A DNA stretch of 64,000 bases from Shewanella atlantica (lineage in GTDB: Bacteria > Pseudomonadota > Gammaproteobacteria > Enterobacterales > Shewanellaceae): NCBI RefSeq assembly GCF_003966265.1, contig NZ_RXNV01000002.1, forward strand, positions 186,001 to 250,000, in the 5' to 3' direction. Numbering within the stretch: position 1 is the first letter of the stretch; each line of letters begins with the position of its first letter. Under the pieces are notes generated by a model that was given only the letters and a program-made list of their open reading frames with translations, was not told the origin of the DNA and searched no databases. The position numbers were made by a program, and so were the translations under genes. Positions 1 to 9,239 of the stretch are shown here, one piece after another.

Positions 1-122
1 TTCCCCGTTTTTTAAAAAAAGTCGGATATCGGTATTCTGAGGTGTGTAATGATGAGAATATGCTAACAATAAAAATATCTAATCTTCGTTAGAACTAGAA
101 TGCAAAACTTCAGGAATCTTGA

Positions 123-1208
123 ATGTTAAATTTATTAACTACTTGGTATAAAGAGCGATTTAGCGATCCTCAGGCGGTAACCTTAGTTTTTATATTGATG
201 GGGATTGCCCTGGCAATTTACTTTGCTGGTGGCTTGTTGGCACCATTATTGGTGGCATTAGTGTTGGCCTTTTTACTCGAGTGGCCGGTTGCACAGATGA
301 TAAAGGTTGGAATGAACCGGACTACTGCAGCCTCGGCGGTACTGGTCTTGTTTATTGGCACTATGTTGCTGATCACCTTCGGTCTGGTTCCCAGTATTTG
401 GAAGCAGGGTGTTGCATTAATCACCGATCTGCCAACTATGCTGGATAAGGGACTTCATACGGCCCAGAGTTATGTGAATCAGTATCCCCAGTTTGTTAAC
501 CCTGATCAGCTAGATAGTATGGTGAGTGAGCTCAAGAAGATGCTTGATACTCAGCATCTGCTCGACATCGGTAAGCAGATAATTGGCTATTCGGCTTCTT
601 TACTCGTATTGATGGTGTACGCAATTTTGGTTCCTTTACTGGTATTTTTCTTTCTAAAAGATAAAGATGAGCTTATAAAGGGCAGTAAGCGGTTTATTCC
701 GACTAACCGGGAACTTGCTCGTAAAGTTTGGTATGAGATGCATCAGCAGATCTTTAACTATATTCGGGGGAAGGTGATAGAGATCGTTATTATTGGTGGC
801 GTGAGTTATATTTTCTTTGCCATCATGGATCTCAGATATGCCGCACTGCTTGGCGTGCTGACTGGATTTTCAGTGCTGATCCCTTATGTAGGCGCGACGT
901 TAGTGACTCTACCCATAGCGCTGGTGGCATTTTTCCAGTGGGGGATAAGTCCTGAATTTGGTTATCTGATGTTAGGGTACGGTATTATTCAAGCCTTGGA
1001 TGGTAACTTACTGGTTCCACTTCTCTTTTCTGATGCGGTCGATCTTCACCCGGTGTTTATTATCGCTGCAGTACTTATCTTCGGTGGTTTATGGGGTGTA
1101 TGGGGAGTCTTCTTCGCGATACCCTTGGCGTCACTGGTGAAGGCGGTGTTAAATGCCTGGCCGACGCCAAACTCTCAAACTAATGGCGTCGAAGTGAAAA
1201 CCGAGTAG
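123..1208 (+). CDS. PerM/AI-2E-family membrane protein
   Basis: A 361-residue polytopic inner-membrane protein of the AI-2E transporter (PerM/YdgG/YhhT) superfamily. Hydrophobic pairs lie near residues 20-60 and 70-90. A soluble stretch follows at about 95-155, then further membrane segments at about 155-180, 215-240, 245-275 and 285-345. The layout and length fit the family, whose members are putative permeases with mostly unknown substrates. An AGGA Shine-Dalgarno-like sequence sits about 8 bases before the ATG. The gene is followed by a strong terminator and appears to be monocistronic. Family membership is fairly sure; the substrate cannot be told from the sequence. Confidence 0.85.
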   Translation: MLNLLTTWYKERFSDPQAVTLVFILMGIALAIYFAGGLLAPLLVALVLAFLLEWPVAQMIKVGMNRTTAASAVLVLFIGTMLLITFGLVPSIWKQGVALITDLPTMLDKGLHTAQSYVNQYPQFVNPDQLDSMVSELKKMLDTQHLLDIGKQIIGYSASLLVLMVYAILVPLLVFFFLKDKDELIKGSKRFIPTNRELARKVWYEMHQQIFNYIRGKVIEIVIIGGVSYIFFAIMDLRYAALLGVLTGFSVLIPYVGATLVTLPIALVAFFQWGISPEFGYLMLGYGIIQALDGNLLVPLLFSDAVDLHPVFIIAAVLIFGGLWGVWGVFFAIPLASLVKAVLNAWPTPNSQTNGVEVKTE

Positions 1209-1226
1209 GTTGAACCTATGTGTGGT

Positions 1227-1251
1227 AAAAAAGGGGCTTAGCCCCTTTTTT
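1227..1251 (+). terminator. Rho-independent terminator after the PerM-family gene
   Basis: A-tract, GGGGC stem, TTA loop, GCCCC stem and a run of six T, starting 19 bases after the stop codon. Confidence 0.9.
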
Positions 1252-1343
1252 GTTGACTCTAAATTCTTACTTTATACCGATTGGTATTACAGAGGTTATG
1301 TCGCTCTCTCAGCTATAAATTCTGTATATTCCTTACACTGTCA

Positions 1344-2231
1344 TCAACAGAGGGACTGTTTCGCAGTTACCGCCAATGAACGATAGACTATGGTCGTTTG
1401 TTTGGCCTTAATATTCCAGTGTTGCCAATAGAGAGGCACACGCTTCCTTTTCCCCGGGGTTAACTCGACAAGCACGCCTTTTTCAAGTAAAGGTTCTGCT
1501 TGAAGGTGCCCGACCAATCCATACCCTAACCCCTGAATGATGGCATCGAGAAAGCTCTCAGATGAAGGGATTTTGTGTTCGCGCCAACTCCCCGGGGACA
1601 TCTTAAAATATTTACTCAGGTATTTTTCATGCAACTTATCTTTGGTTGAAAAGACAACCGCAGGGGCCTTTTCGAGTGATGTTTGTGAAATATTGATTGG
1701 GAAGTACGCTTGGATAAATTCAGGCGTTGCAACGCACAGGTACTCCATTTCACCCAGGTATTCGCTGCTGCATCCCGCCAGAGGGGCTTGGGTGGTAGTG
1801 ACGCAGCCTACAGCTTCTCCATTTTTCAACAGATTATGGGTATATGATTCATCATCGACAATCAATTCCAATAACCACTGATGGCGCTTAAATACTTCAC
1901 AAAGCGCCGGAAGGAACCAGGTGGCCAGACTGTCGGCATTAACGGCAATTTTCACTATTGTAGGAAGTTTGGGGTTATCGGCGTCCATTTCTACACTTAA
2001 CTCACTTTCCAGCAGCTGAACTTGTGAGTAGTGCCGCAGGAGCCTTTTACCCGTTGGCGTCGCCTCCACAGGGTTTGAGCGTATCACTAAGGCTTGTCCA
2101 ACTCTCTCTTCGAGCTGTTTTATGCGCTGGGAAACGGCAGATTGAGTGATGCAAAGTACCTTAGCTGCACGATCAAACCCTCCTTCAGATATGACGATTG
2201 AAAGGGCGCGTAGATGTGTGTAATCGAGCAA
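1344..2231 (-). CDS. argP: LysR-family regulator ArgP (IciA)
   Basis: A 295-residue LysR-type transcriptional regulator. The N-terminal winged helix-turn-helix (residues 1-60, including ITQSAVSQRIKQLE) is followed by a substrate-binding-like effector domain. The length and the opening MLDY are typical of ArgP, which activates the arginine/lysine exporter gene argO in response to basic amino acids. It is divergent from an argO homologue, with a perfect 15-base LysR-type dyad in between, which strongly supports the assignment. The ATG chosen begins the HTH domain with no extra leader. Confidence 0.9.
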   Translation of the reverse strand: MLDYTHLRALSIVISEGGFDRAAKVLCITQSAVSQRIKQLEERVGQALVIRSNPVEATPTGKRLLRHYSQVQLLESELSVEMDADNPKLPTIVKIAVNADSLATWFLPALCEVFKRHQWLLELIVDDESYTHNLLKNGEAVGCVTTTQAPLAGCSSEYLGEMEYLCVATPEFIQAYFPINISQTSLEKAPAVVFSTKDKLHEKYLSKYFKMSPGSWREHKIPSSESFLDAIIQGLGYGLVGHLQAEPLLEKGVLVELTPGKRKRVPLYWQHWNIKAKQTTIVYRSLAVTAKQSLC

Positions 2232-2259
2232 ATTAGCTTCTCCGAAAATAAATTACCCA

Positions 2260-2278
2260 GTATAAGTTTTACTTATAC
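2260..2278. promoter_or_regulatory. LysR-type dyad between argP and argO
   Basis: GTATAAG, a 5-base spacer, then CTTATAC: a perfect inverted repeat containing the T-N11-A core typical of LysR-family operators. It lies 29 bases upstream of the argP start and 85 upstream of the argO start, so it could serve both autoregulation and argO activation. ArgP binding here is inferred from the position. Confidence 0.6.
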
Positions 2279-2362
2279 ACCATAAAAAACATTAGTTATA
2301 TTTATTTTTGTCGATTAGGTAAGCTTGCGATCAATTAGTAGTATGACGTTGGAACGAAACAG

Positions 2363-2971
2363 ATGCAGGCATTTATTCAGGGTGTAGGAATTGGCGGAAG
2401 CCTTATTATGGCGGTGGGCGCACAAAATGCGTTTGTATTAAAGCAGGGGCTGAAGCGTTCGCACTCTTTACCCATTGCCGGACTGTGTTCATTGATCGAT
2501 GCCTTAATGATAACGGCTGGTGTGGCAGGCCTGGGTCATTTGATTTTGGCCTTTCCATTGATTAAGGATATTGCCAGTATTGGTGGGGCGATCTTCTTGC
2601 TGGTTTATGGTGCAAAGGCTTTAAGGTCTTCGTTTAATGAGCAAACCATATCTCAAGGTGCGACGAAAGGGACTGAAACCCTTAAAGCTGCGGTGTTGAC
2701 AACTTTGGGTATTAGTTTGCTCAACCCGCATCTGTATCTGGACACGGTTGTCTTGCTTGGTAGCATCAGTGCTCAGTTTGAAGGTGTTGACCGTCCTCTG
2801 TTTGGCGCAGGTGCCGTACTGGCATCGTTTGTGTGGTTTTTTAGTTTAAGTTTTGGTGCGAGATACTTAAGTCCATTATTTCAAAACCCTAAAGCCTGGA
2901 GCTATTTAGACAGGTTTATCTGCATGACTATGTGGACCATTGCGGCGGTCTTGTTATGGCCTTACTTGTAA
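2363..2971 (+). CDS. argO: LysE/ArgO-family basic amino acid exporter
   Basis: A 202-residue inner-membrane protein with about six hydrophobic segments. It has the characteristic early motif MAVGAQNAFVLKQGL (about residues 17-31) and the internal NPHLYLDT motif (about residues 119-126) of the LysE/ArgO exporters. The family exports L-arginine and/or L-lysine by exchange with the membrane potential. The adjacent divergent ArgP regulator supports ArgO function. Transcription ends at the bidirectional hairpin shared with bcp. Confidence 0.9.
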   Translation: MQAFIQGVGIGGSLIMAVGAQNAFVLKQGLKRSHSLPIAGLCSLIDALMITAGVAGLGHLILAFPLIKDIASIGGAIFLLVYGAKALRSSFNEQTISQGATKGTETLKAAVLTTLGISLLNPHLYLDTVVLLGSISAQFEGVDRPLFGAGAVLASFVWFFSLSFGARYLSPLFQNPKAWSYLDRFICMTMWTIAAVLLWPYL

Positions 2972-3057
2972 GTTCTGTGGTCATTGATGGGAGCCTTTTT
3001 ATAAGGGGCTGCTTATAGTCATATTATAGAAAGCCTTATCATAGAATGTCTTCATAC

Positions 3058-3085
3058 AAAAATGCCCGCTATCGCGGGCATTTTT
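3058..3085. terminator. Bidirectional terminator between argO and bcp
   Basis: ATGCCCGC/GCGGGCAT stem with a TATC loop, flanked by an A-run and a T-run. It lies between convergent genes and would serve both. Confidence 0.9.
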
Positions 3086-3103
3086 ATGACTATTAAAATC
3101 TGT

Positions 3104-3574
3104 TTAAGCATCTTTCAGATGATTAAGAACTACGTCGTGATGTTCTTTCGTTTTAAATTTATTGAACACATGGCTGACTTTACCGTCTTGGCCGATCAAG
3201 AAGCTTAACCTATGGATACCGTCATAGATTTTTCCCATAAACTTCTTCTCTCCCCATACTCCGAATGCATCGGCAATGGCATGGTCTTCATCGCTTAGAA
3301 TGGAAAAGTTCAGTTCCTGTTTCTCGGCAAAACGGCTGAGTTTTGGCACAGGATCAGGGCTAATGCCCAATACCGTCACATTCAACGTATTGAGCTCTTC
3401 TTTACTGTCCCTTAATCCACAGGCCTGGACTGTACACCCAGGAGTCGACGCTTTAGGGTAAAAATAAACGAGGACCGGTCCCTGCTCGAGGCATTGCGAC
3501 AATGAGATAAGCTGGTCGTCTTGGTTTTTCAGCTCGAAAAGAGGGGCTGAGTCGCCCTTTATCAATGTGTTCAT
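3104..3574 (-). CDS. bcp: Thioredoxin-dependent thiol peroxidase (Bcp/PrxQ)
   Basis: A 156-residue peroxiredoxin of the BCP/PrxQ subfamily, which reduces hydroperoxides in the cytoplasm using thioredoxin. The peroxidatic cysteine is Cys47 in STPGCTVQACGLRD. Cys52, five residues later, is the resolving cysteine position of the alpha2-type Bcp enzymes. The length matches the family. It lies 22 bases downstream of gcvR on the same strand, so the two are probably cotranscribed, an arrangement common in gammaproteobacteria. Confidence 0.95.
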   Translation of the reverse strand: MNTLIKGDSAPLFELKNQDDQLISLSQCLEQGPVLVYFYPKASTPGCTVQACGLRDSKEELNTLNVTVLGISPDPVPKLSRFAEKQELNFSILSDEDHAIADAFGVWGEKKFMGKIYDGIHRLSFLIGQDGKVSHVFNKFKTKEHHDVVLNHLKDA

Positions 3575-3596
3575 TATTATTCCTGTACGGTCTAGA

Positions 3597-4136
3597 TTAC
3601 TTTGATGTTATGCCTTGCATGCGTTTGATGGTGCAGTCTAACGCGACCTCATCGGCGAGTTCATTAATGCTGGTTTCTAATTTTTCCAGATCAACTTTCT
3701 CTGGTACGTTAATGGTGAGGAATACGTTTTGGGACGGGTCGCCTTGATCGTCTTCATCGGCATGAGATCTCACAGCTGCCAGATCAAGAGAGCGGTCGGC
3801 TAGGAATTGAGTGATCTTTTTCATGGTGCCGCGTTGGTTACTGCCGCTGAATGTGACTTCGAGTCTGGATATGTAATTTTGTGCAGTATGCTTCGAGGTT
3901 CGCTTCATCACTGTCATTAATTCGAGTTCGACACTGAGACTCGGAAGATTTGTTTCCATCTTAGTGATTGAAGCCCAAGAGCCGGATAGCATCATGATTA
4001 ATGTGAATTCGTTACCAAATAAGGCCATTCGACTATCGACGATGTCGCAGTCACATTCACTTGCAAGTCTTGCAAATTTACTGACAATTCCCGGGTGATC
4101 GGTACCCAGCGCAGTAACAACAAGATGGTTGGACAT
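3597..4136 (-). CDS. gcvR: Glycine cleavage system regulator GcvR
   Basis: A 179-residue protein made of two ACT domains (about residues 5-75 and 90-170) with no DNA-binding domain. This is the architecture of GcvR, which binds GcvA and turns it into a repressor of the gcv operon when glycine is low. The opening HLVVTALGTDHPGIVSKFA is typical. AAGGAG lies a short distance upstream of the ATG. It sits between dapA (divergent) and bcp, the usual gammaproteobacterial context. Confidence 0.9.
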   Translation of the reverse strand: MSNHLVVTALGTDHPGIVSKFARLASECDCDIVDSRMALFGNEFTLIMMLSGSWASITKMETNLPSLSVELELMTVMKRTSKHTAQNYISRLEVTFSGSNQRGTMKKITQFLADRSLDLAAVRSHADEDDQGDPSQNVFLTINVPEKVDLEKLETSINELADEVALDCTIKRMQGITSK

Positions 4137-4355
4137 GAATTCTCCTTATCAATTCGAATTATTAGAAAAAACGTAATAGGTAACACCACGTTTAATAACA
4201 GCCGCTAATGTTACCATAAGTTACGCAAGATGAGATCCCCATCTTATCCCTTGGTGTCTTCAAAATGTTAGGCTCTGTGGTCTGCATATTGAATCGGATT
4301 GGCTATGTCTGTCATTGAGAGTGTTGAATACTTTTCATAATGAAAAAGTCTTAAC

Positions 4356-4394
4356 GCTAACCAAACGCTGAAATGCTTGTTTTTAGCGGTTAGC
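4356..4394 (+). promoter_or_regulatory. Hairpin in the dapA leader
   Basis: GCTAAC (4356-4361) pairs with GTTAGC (4389-4394), and CGCT (4366-4369) with AGCG (4385-4388), with a small bulge. The structure ends 40 bases before the dapA ATG. It could be a regulatory leader structure or simply a stable 5-prime end. It does not resemble the long lysine riboswitch. Confidence 0.35.
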
Positions 4395-4434
4395 ATCAGT
4401 ACCATAGCGAATCCTGAATTCTTGGGGAAGTCAC

Positions 4435-5319
4435 ATGATAAACGGAAGCATCGTAGCCTTAATCACACCAATGAATAGTGATGGCTCAGTAGATTATAAA
4501 AGTCTTGAAAATTTAGTTGAGTACCATATTGCTGAAGGTACAGATGCCATCGTTGCCGTAGGCACCACAGGTGAGTCTGCTACTTTACCCATTCCTGAGC
4601 ATATCGAAGTCGTATCTCAGACTGTGAAATTTGCCGCGGGTAGATTACCTGTAATTGGCGGAAATGGCGGAAATGCAACGGCCGAAGCTATAGAGTTAAC
4701 CAAAGCCCAGTCAAAATTGGGGGTCGCCGCTATGTTGGGTGTGACTCCTTATTACAACAAACCTAGCCCTAAAGGGATCATCGCGCATTATAAAGCCGTT
4801 GCCGCGAGCACAGACATTCCTCAGATACTCTATAACGTACCGGGTCGTACTGCTGTCGATATGTTACCCGAGACGGTGGCTGAATTGGCTGAGGTGCCGA
4901 ATATTATCGGTGTCAAAGAAGCGACCGGTGATGTGAGTCGTGTTAAACGCTTGCGTGAGCTGTGTGGAGATGATTTTCTTCTCTATAGCGGTGATGATGC
5001 CACAGCCAGAGAGTTTCTGACTCTTGGCGGCGATGGTGTTATATCCGTTGCGAATAATATAGTACCGAAACAGTTTAAAATGATGTGTGACGCTGCGTTA
5101 GCGGGTGATGTTCAGGCTGCGATGGCGGCCGAAGATTCAATTAAGGGGTTATTTAGTGCCCTGTTTTGCGAAGCGAACCCAATACCCGTGAAGTGGGCTG
5201 TTCATCGAATGGGGCTTATAAGTCAGGGCGCAATCCGTTTACCTTTAACGGAACTTTCTACTGAGTTTCATGGTCTGTTGTTAGATGCAATGAAAAATGC
5301 TCGAATTGAGGTTAAATAA
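4435..5319 (+). CDS. dapA: 4-hydroxy-tetrahydrodipicolinate synthase
   Basis: A 294-residue class I aldolase that condenses pyruvate with aspartate semialdehyde, the committed step to diaminopimelate and lysine. The Schiff-base lysine is Lys161 (in GVKEATGD). The catalytic triad residues Thr44, Tyr107 and Tyr133 and the substrate-binding Arg138 fall at exactly the E. coli positions. A GGGGAAG ribosome-binding site precedes the ATG. The stop codon is followed three bases later by bamC, the classic dapA-bamC pair. Confidence 0.97.
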   Translation: MINGSIVALITPMNSDGSVDYKSLENLVEYHIAEGTDAIVAVGTTGESATLPIPEHIEVVSQTVKFAAGRLPVIGGNGGNATAEAIELTKAQSKLGVAAMLGVTPYYNKPSPKGIIAHYKAVAASTDIPQILYNVPGRTAVDMLPETVAELAEVPNIIGVKEATGDVSRVKRLRELCGDDFLLYSGDDATAREFLTLGGDGVISVANNIVPKQFKMMCDAALAGDVQAAMAAEDSIKGLFSALFCEANPIPVKWAVHRMGLISQGAIRLPLTELSTEFHGLLLDAMKNARIEVK

Positions 5320-5322
5320 TAG

Positions 5323-6444
5323 ATGTTAAAGCAAGTGACCCCTTTAGTTCTCATCGCTGCCGTAACGGCCTGTAGTTCACCGGTGGAACGCAGACAAGCG
5401 AACGGTGGGGACGAGTATACCAATGTGAAAGTGCAACCCGCTTTGATCATTCCGGAAGGATTAAATACTCCTACTTATAGTAAAGAGTATGATATTCCAA
5501 AGCTTAATCCGAAGGTCGATGATAAGTTTGTTGGTAAACTTTTGGATATCAGACCGCCATTGCAAGTGTTACCTATGGCGGAAGGGACTCATGTCGAAGA
5601 GAGCGGGGACAACATCAAGATCGTTGTCGAGTCCATCGATAATGATGTTGATCTGAAGCAAGAGCTTTACACCGTGCTGAAGAACTATTTGACGAGTCAG
5701 TCGATTTCCGTTCTCAGCGAAGATTATGACAAAGGATTAATTGAAACGGATTGGATTGAAAGCGAAGAAGTCATCGACTCTAGTCTTTGGGGCAGTGATG
5801 ATATCTATCTACTTCGCCAACGCTATCAGTTTGAAGTGGATGTTCGTCCCCATGGACGCAGTGGTAACATAGTCATTAACTTGCTTGACCATGAAGAAAG
5901 TTTTGATGGTAAGCAGCAAGACATCATCTTGAGTGGCGAAGATAAACGCCGCTACACCATTGATATGTTGAACAATGCTGTTGCCTATATGAGTGTAAAA
6001 CGGGCTCAGGCTATCAAGGCTAAACGTCTCAGAGAGAGCTTGGGTATCGACGTTAATGTCGTAAAAGGTGCGCTAGCAAGTGTTGAAGGTGAAGCGGCTG
6101 AACAGTCTTATTGGTTAGCCGATGCGCCGTTCCAACGTACCTGGGATCGCTTACGTATCGTATTACCGGAAATGGGCTTCGAAATTGTTGATATGGACAG
6201 CAATAAAGGCCTTTATTACATCGAGGTTAGCGATGATTCAGGTTTCTGGAGTTCACTATGGAGTGAAAAGCAACTCCCTGTTGAGGAAGGTTCTTATCGA
6301 ATGTTGCTAAAAGAGGGAGACAGCGAAGATAAGACGCGGATCTACCTTCATGACTCAGAAGATAAGCCTCTAGATAACATTGTGGTCGAAGCCGTGTATG
6401 AAGGCTTCTCAGAGCTTATGCAGGAAGATCGAAAAGTTCGATAG
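5323..6444 (+). CDS. bamC: Outer membrane assembly lipoprotein BamC
   Basis: A 373-residue lipoprotein with a signal peptide ending in a lipobox (VTAC, lipidated Cys17), an unstructured N-terminal stretch rich in proline and charge, and two helix-grip domains (about residues 105-230 and 260-370). This is the BamC/NlpB layout. BamC is a component of the BAM complex that inserts outer-membrane beta-barrels. It is translationally close-coupled to dapA and followed by a strong terminator. Confidence 0.93.
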   Translation: MLKQVTPLVLIAAVTACSSPVERRQANGGDEYTNVKVQPALIIPEGLNTPTYSKEYDIPKLNPKVDDKFVGKLLDIRPPLQVLPMAEGTHVEESGDNIKIVVESIDNDVDLKQELYTVLKNYLTSQSISVLSEDYDKGLIETDWIESEEVIDSSLWGSDDIYLLRQRYQFEVDVRPHGRSGNIVINLLDHEESFDGKQQDIILSGEDKRRYTIDMLNNAVAYMSVKRAQAIKAKRLRESLGIDVNVVKGALASVEGEAAEQSYWLADAPFQRTWDRLRIVLPEMGFEIVDMDSNKGLYYIEVSDDSGFWSSLWSEKQLPVEEGSYRMLLKEGDSEDKTRIYLHDSEDKPLDNIVVEAVYEGFSELMQEDRKVR

Positions 6445-6466
6445 TTGTTGCGCGCAATACAATCTT

Positions 6467-6490
6467 AAAGGAGGCTTATGCCTCCTTTTT
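6467..6490 (+). terminator. Terminator of the dapA-bamC operon
   Basis: AAAGGAGGC stem, TTAT loop, GCCTCCTTT stem and a T-run, 23 bases after the bamC stop. Confidence 0.9.
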
Positions 6491-6611
6491 TATATCTGTC
6501 TCATTAGCTCTCCTCAAATACTTCCCACGCTAACTGTAATTTTGCGCTGCTAACTGTTAAGTTGATCACATATATTCTTGCATTCAATTCGTTGCAACCA
6601 CCGAGGTAAGA

Positions 6612-8978
6612 ATGAAAGAAGAGTTAGCACTTGAAGATATCGAAGCAAAATATTTAGCTATTGTAAGCGAGTTTGCAATCGAGATGCTTTCTATCAATAA
6701 GGTTGAGAGTATTTTGTGGCATCTGGCTCATAATGTTGTATCTGAGCTGGGTTTTGAAGATGTCGTCGTTTATTTACTGGATGAAGAGAGACAGGTACTC
6801 TGTCAAAAAGCCTCATTTGGTAACAAGAATCCCCATCGTTACCAAATTCTGCACCCTATCGAGATCAAAGTTGGTGAGGGTGTAGTAGGTAAAGCGGCTG
6901 AAACTAGGACCCCTGTATTAATTGCAGATACCCGTCAGTACGCCGAATACATCATCGATGATGAATACCGATTATCAGAGTTAGCCGTTCCTATGATAGT
7001 CGATGGGAAAGTCATTGGCGTTATAGACTCGGAGCATCATCAGCAAGGCTTCTTTAACCACCAACATGAAAAAACACTCTTTGCTATTGCCTCGATTGCT
7101 GCAATCAAAATTGGTAAAAACCAAACCTTAAATAAGCTGCAGCATACAATCGAAGAGTTAGAGTACAGCAGTAAAATTCAAGATACTCTATTTGAGATTG
7201 CGGAATTGATCTTTGAAACGGACTCACTTAAGGAGTTCTATAAAAGATTGCATGGATGTATTGCCAGATTAACCTTCGCTAAGAATTTCTACATTGCCTT
7301 GATGACCGACGAAGGGACAACACTGACTCTGCCTTATTGTGTTGATGAGCAAGATGATGTTGAAGAGGATGAAGTTATTCCTCTCGATGCCGACAGGCCG
7401 AGTATCACCGGCTATGTGTTAAACAGTAATAAACCTTTGTTGATCTTCGAAGAGGAGATGGCTGAAAAAATCGCAGACAAACAGATGTATATTCGAGGAT
7501 CATTACCCAAAGCATGGTTAGGCGTCCCTTTTGGAGATAATGATTTCAAAGGGATCGTTGTCGTTCAAAGTTATTCGGAAAGTTTTGTGTTTCAGGAAAA
7601 AGACAAACAACTGCTTACTTTTGTCGCTAAACATATTCGAAATGCCATTGAGCGAATGAATGCTAAATCTGAACTGGAGTTTTTGGCATTACACGATCCC
7701 TTGACCTTGTTACCCAATCGTATCTTGTTTGCCGACAGAGTAGAGCATGCATTGGATAATGTTAAAAGGGTGCCTGAAACGGGCTTAGCAATTTTATTTC
7801 TGGACTTGGATAGGTTTAAACAAGTGAACGATTGTTTTGGTCACCATATCGGGGATCAACTACTGCAACAAATTGCCCTGTTAATCGAAGCATGTTTAAA
7901 GCCCTGCGACACACTTTGTCGATTAGGTGGTGATGAGTTTGCCATTTTAATAGAAACAGGCAGTGGTAGTGAAGAGGTCGTGAAGGTTGCTGAGAAGATC
8001 ATTGAACAAGTACGTAAGCCATTAACTATCGATGGTTCTCAAATCAGGACGTCAACCAGTATCGGTTGCTCCTTCTATCATGGTGAAGATATTTCAGCGA
8101 AAACATTGCTGATCCAGGCTGATGAAGCCATGTACCAAGCTAAGTTACTCGGTAGGGATCAGGTTTTTTACTATGAACCGGCAGAATCAGACACCTCCAC
8201 ATCAACATACAAGATTGAGAGAGAGTTCCTATCTGCTATAGAAAACCATGAGTTTTATCTTGAATTTCAGCCTATTATTCAATTGAGTTCCGGGGCTATC
8301 ACGGCGGCTGAAGGTCTGGTTCGATGGGGGCATCCGGAGCAAGGTAAAATTGCGCCGAATACTTTTATTCCTGAACTTATCAAATCTGGTTACATGCATA
8401 AGCTAGATATTTATGTCGCACAGAAGGCTTTGGATTTTATCTTCATGTGGCGAAATCTGCTAGCTAAACCCTTCAGGTTAAACATTAATATCTCAGGTGC
8501 TGGTTTTAATTCACCGAATTTGATGGATGTTTTTAATAAGCAATTTGAGAAAGATCCATTAATACTACAACACTTGTGTTTGGAGATCACAGAGCAAACA
8601 ATTGTGAGCAATGTTAATGATACTAAGCTAACAATAGATTCATTAAGGAAAATGGGGATACAGATTGCCTTAGATGACTTTGGTACAGGTTACTCATCGC
8701 TTAGCTATTTGCATCAATTTACTTTCGATAGTTTAAAGATAGACAGAGCGTTTATCAGTGATCTGGATGATGAAAAAGATAACCGTATCATCTTAGATAC
8801 CATCATCAATTTAGCCAGGTCTCTCGATATAAAAACAGTGGCAGAGGGGATCGAAACATTAGAACAATACCAATATTTAAAGACGATGGACTGCGCCTGT
8901 GGTCAAGGGTTCTATATGTCCCGACCCATTGGCATGGAAAATTTAATTACATTACTAGAGGAGGGCATTCAGTTTTAA
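6612..8978 (+). CDS. GAF-GAF-GGDEF-EAL cyclic-di-GMP enzyme
   Basis: A 788-residue cytoplasmic protein with no membrane segment. A GAF domain spans about residues 20-170 and a second GAF-like domain about 190-345. The GGDEF domain (about 355-520) has an intact LGGDEF active loop, and the EAL domain covers about 535-780. The EAL motif itself is an EGL variant (AAEGLVRW). The other metal and catalytic positions are present: CLEITEQ, the ALDDFGTGYSSL loop, the SLKIDR lysine and AEGIET. It can therefore be expected to make and possibly degrade cyclic-di-GMP under GAF control; the ligand is unknown. It stands alone between bamC and an RND operon. Confidence 0.9.
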   Translation: MKEELALEDIEAKYLAIVSEFAIEMLSINKVESILWHLAHNVVSELGFEDVVVYLLDEERQVLCQKASFGNKNPHRYQILHPIEIKVGEGVVGKAAETRTPVLIADTRQYAEYIIDDEYRLSELAVPMIVDGKVIGVIDSEHHQQGFFNHQHEKTLFAIASIAAIKIGKNQTLNKLQHTIEELEYSSKIQDTLFEIAELIFETDSLKEFYKRLHGCIARLTFAKNFYIALMTDEGTTLTLPYCVDEQDDVEEDEVIPLDADRPSITGYVLNSNKPLLIFEEEMAEKIADKQMYIRGSLPKAWLGVPFGDNDFKGIVVVQSYSESFVFQEKDKQLLTFVAKHIRNAIERMNAKSELEFLALHDPLTLLPNRILFADRVEHALDNVKRVPETGLAILFLDLDRFKQVNDCFGHHIGDQLLQQIALLIEACLKPCDTLCRLGGDEFAILIETGSGSEEVVKVAEKIIEQVRKPLTIDGSQIRTSTSIGCSFYHGEDISAKTLLIQADEAMYQAKLLGRDQVFYYEPAESDTSTSTYKIEREFLSAIENHEFYLEFQPIIQLSSGAITAAEGLVRWGHPEQGKIAPNTFIPELIKSGYMHKLDIYVAQKALDFIFMWRNLLAKPFRLNINISGAGFNSPNLMDVFNKQFEKDPLILQHLCLEITEQTIVSNVNDTKLTIDSLRKMGIQIALDDFGTGYSSLSYLHQFTFDSLKIDRAFISDLDDEKDNRIILDTIINLARSLDIKTVAEGIETLEQYQYLKTMDCACGQGFYMSRPIGMENLITLLEEGIQF

Positions 8979-9239
8979 ATGGTGTTTCTAACGCTCAAAG
9001 CCATCATAGAGAGCTTCCATATTTTAAAACACCAGACTCGTTATCCTTAGAGGAAACGACTCGATAAAGCCTGTATCCCAGTCATTATATATATTTCTTT
9101 CATCTCTGTTCGAGTATACAGATTCCTTATTTCGGTGTGATGAATGTGTTTAATTGTAAGTAAAGGTAAAACAACTTGATGCTGTGTTGCGCATGGGTAA
9201 ACTGTCATATATCAAAAGAAGTAGTGCCTTGGAAAGTTA

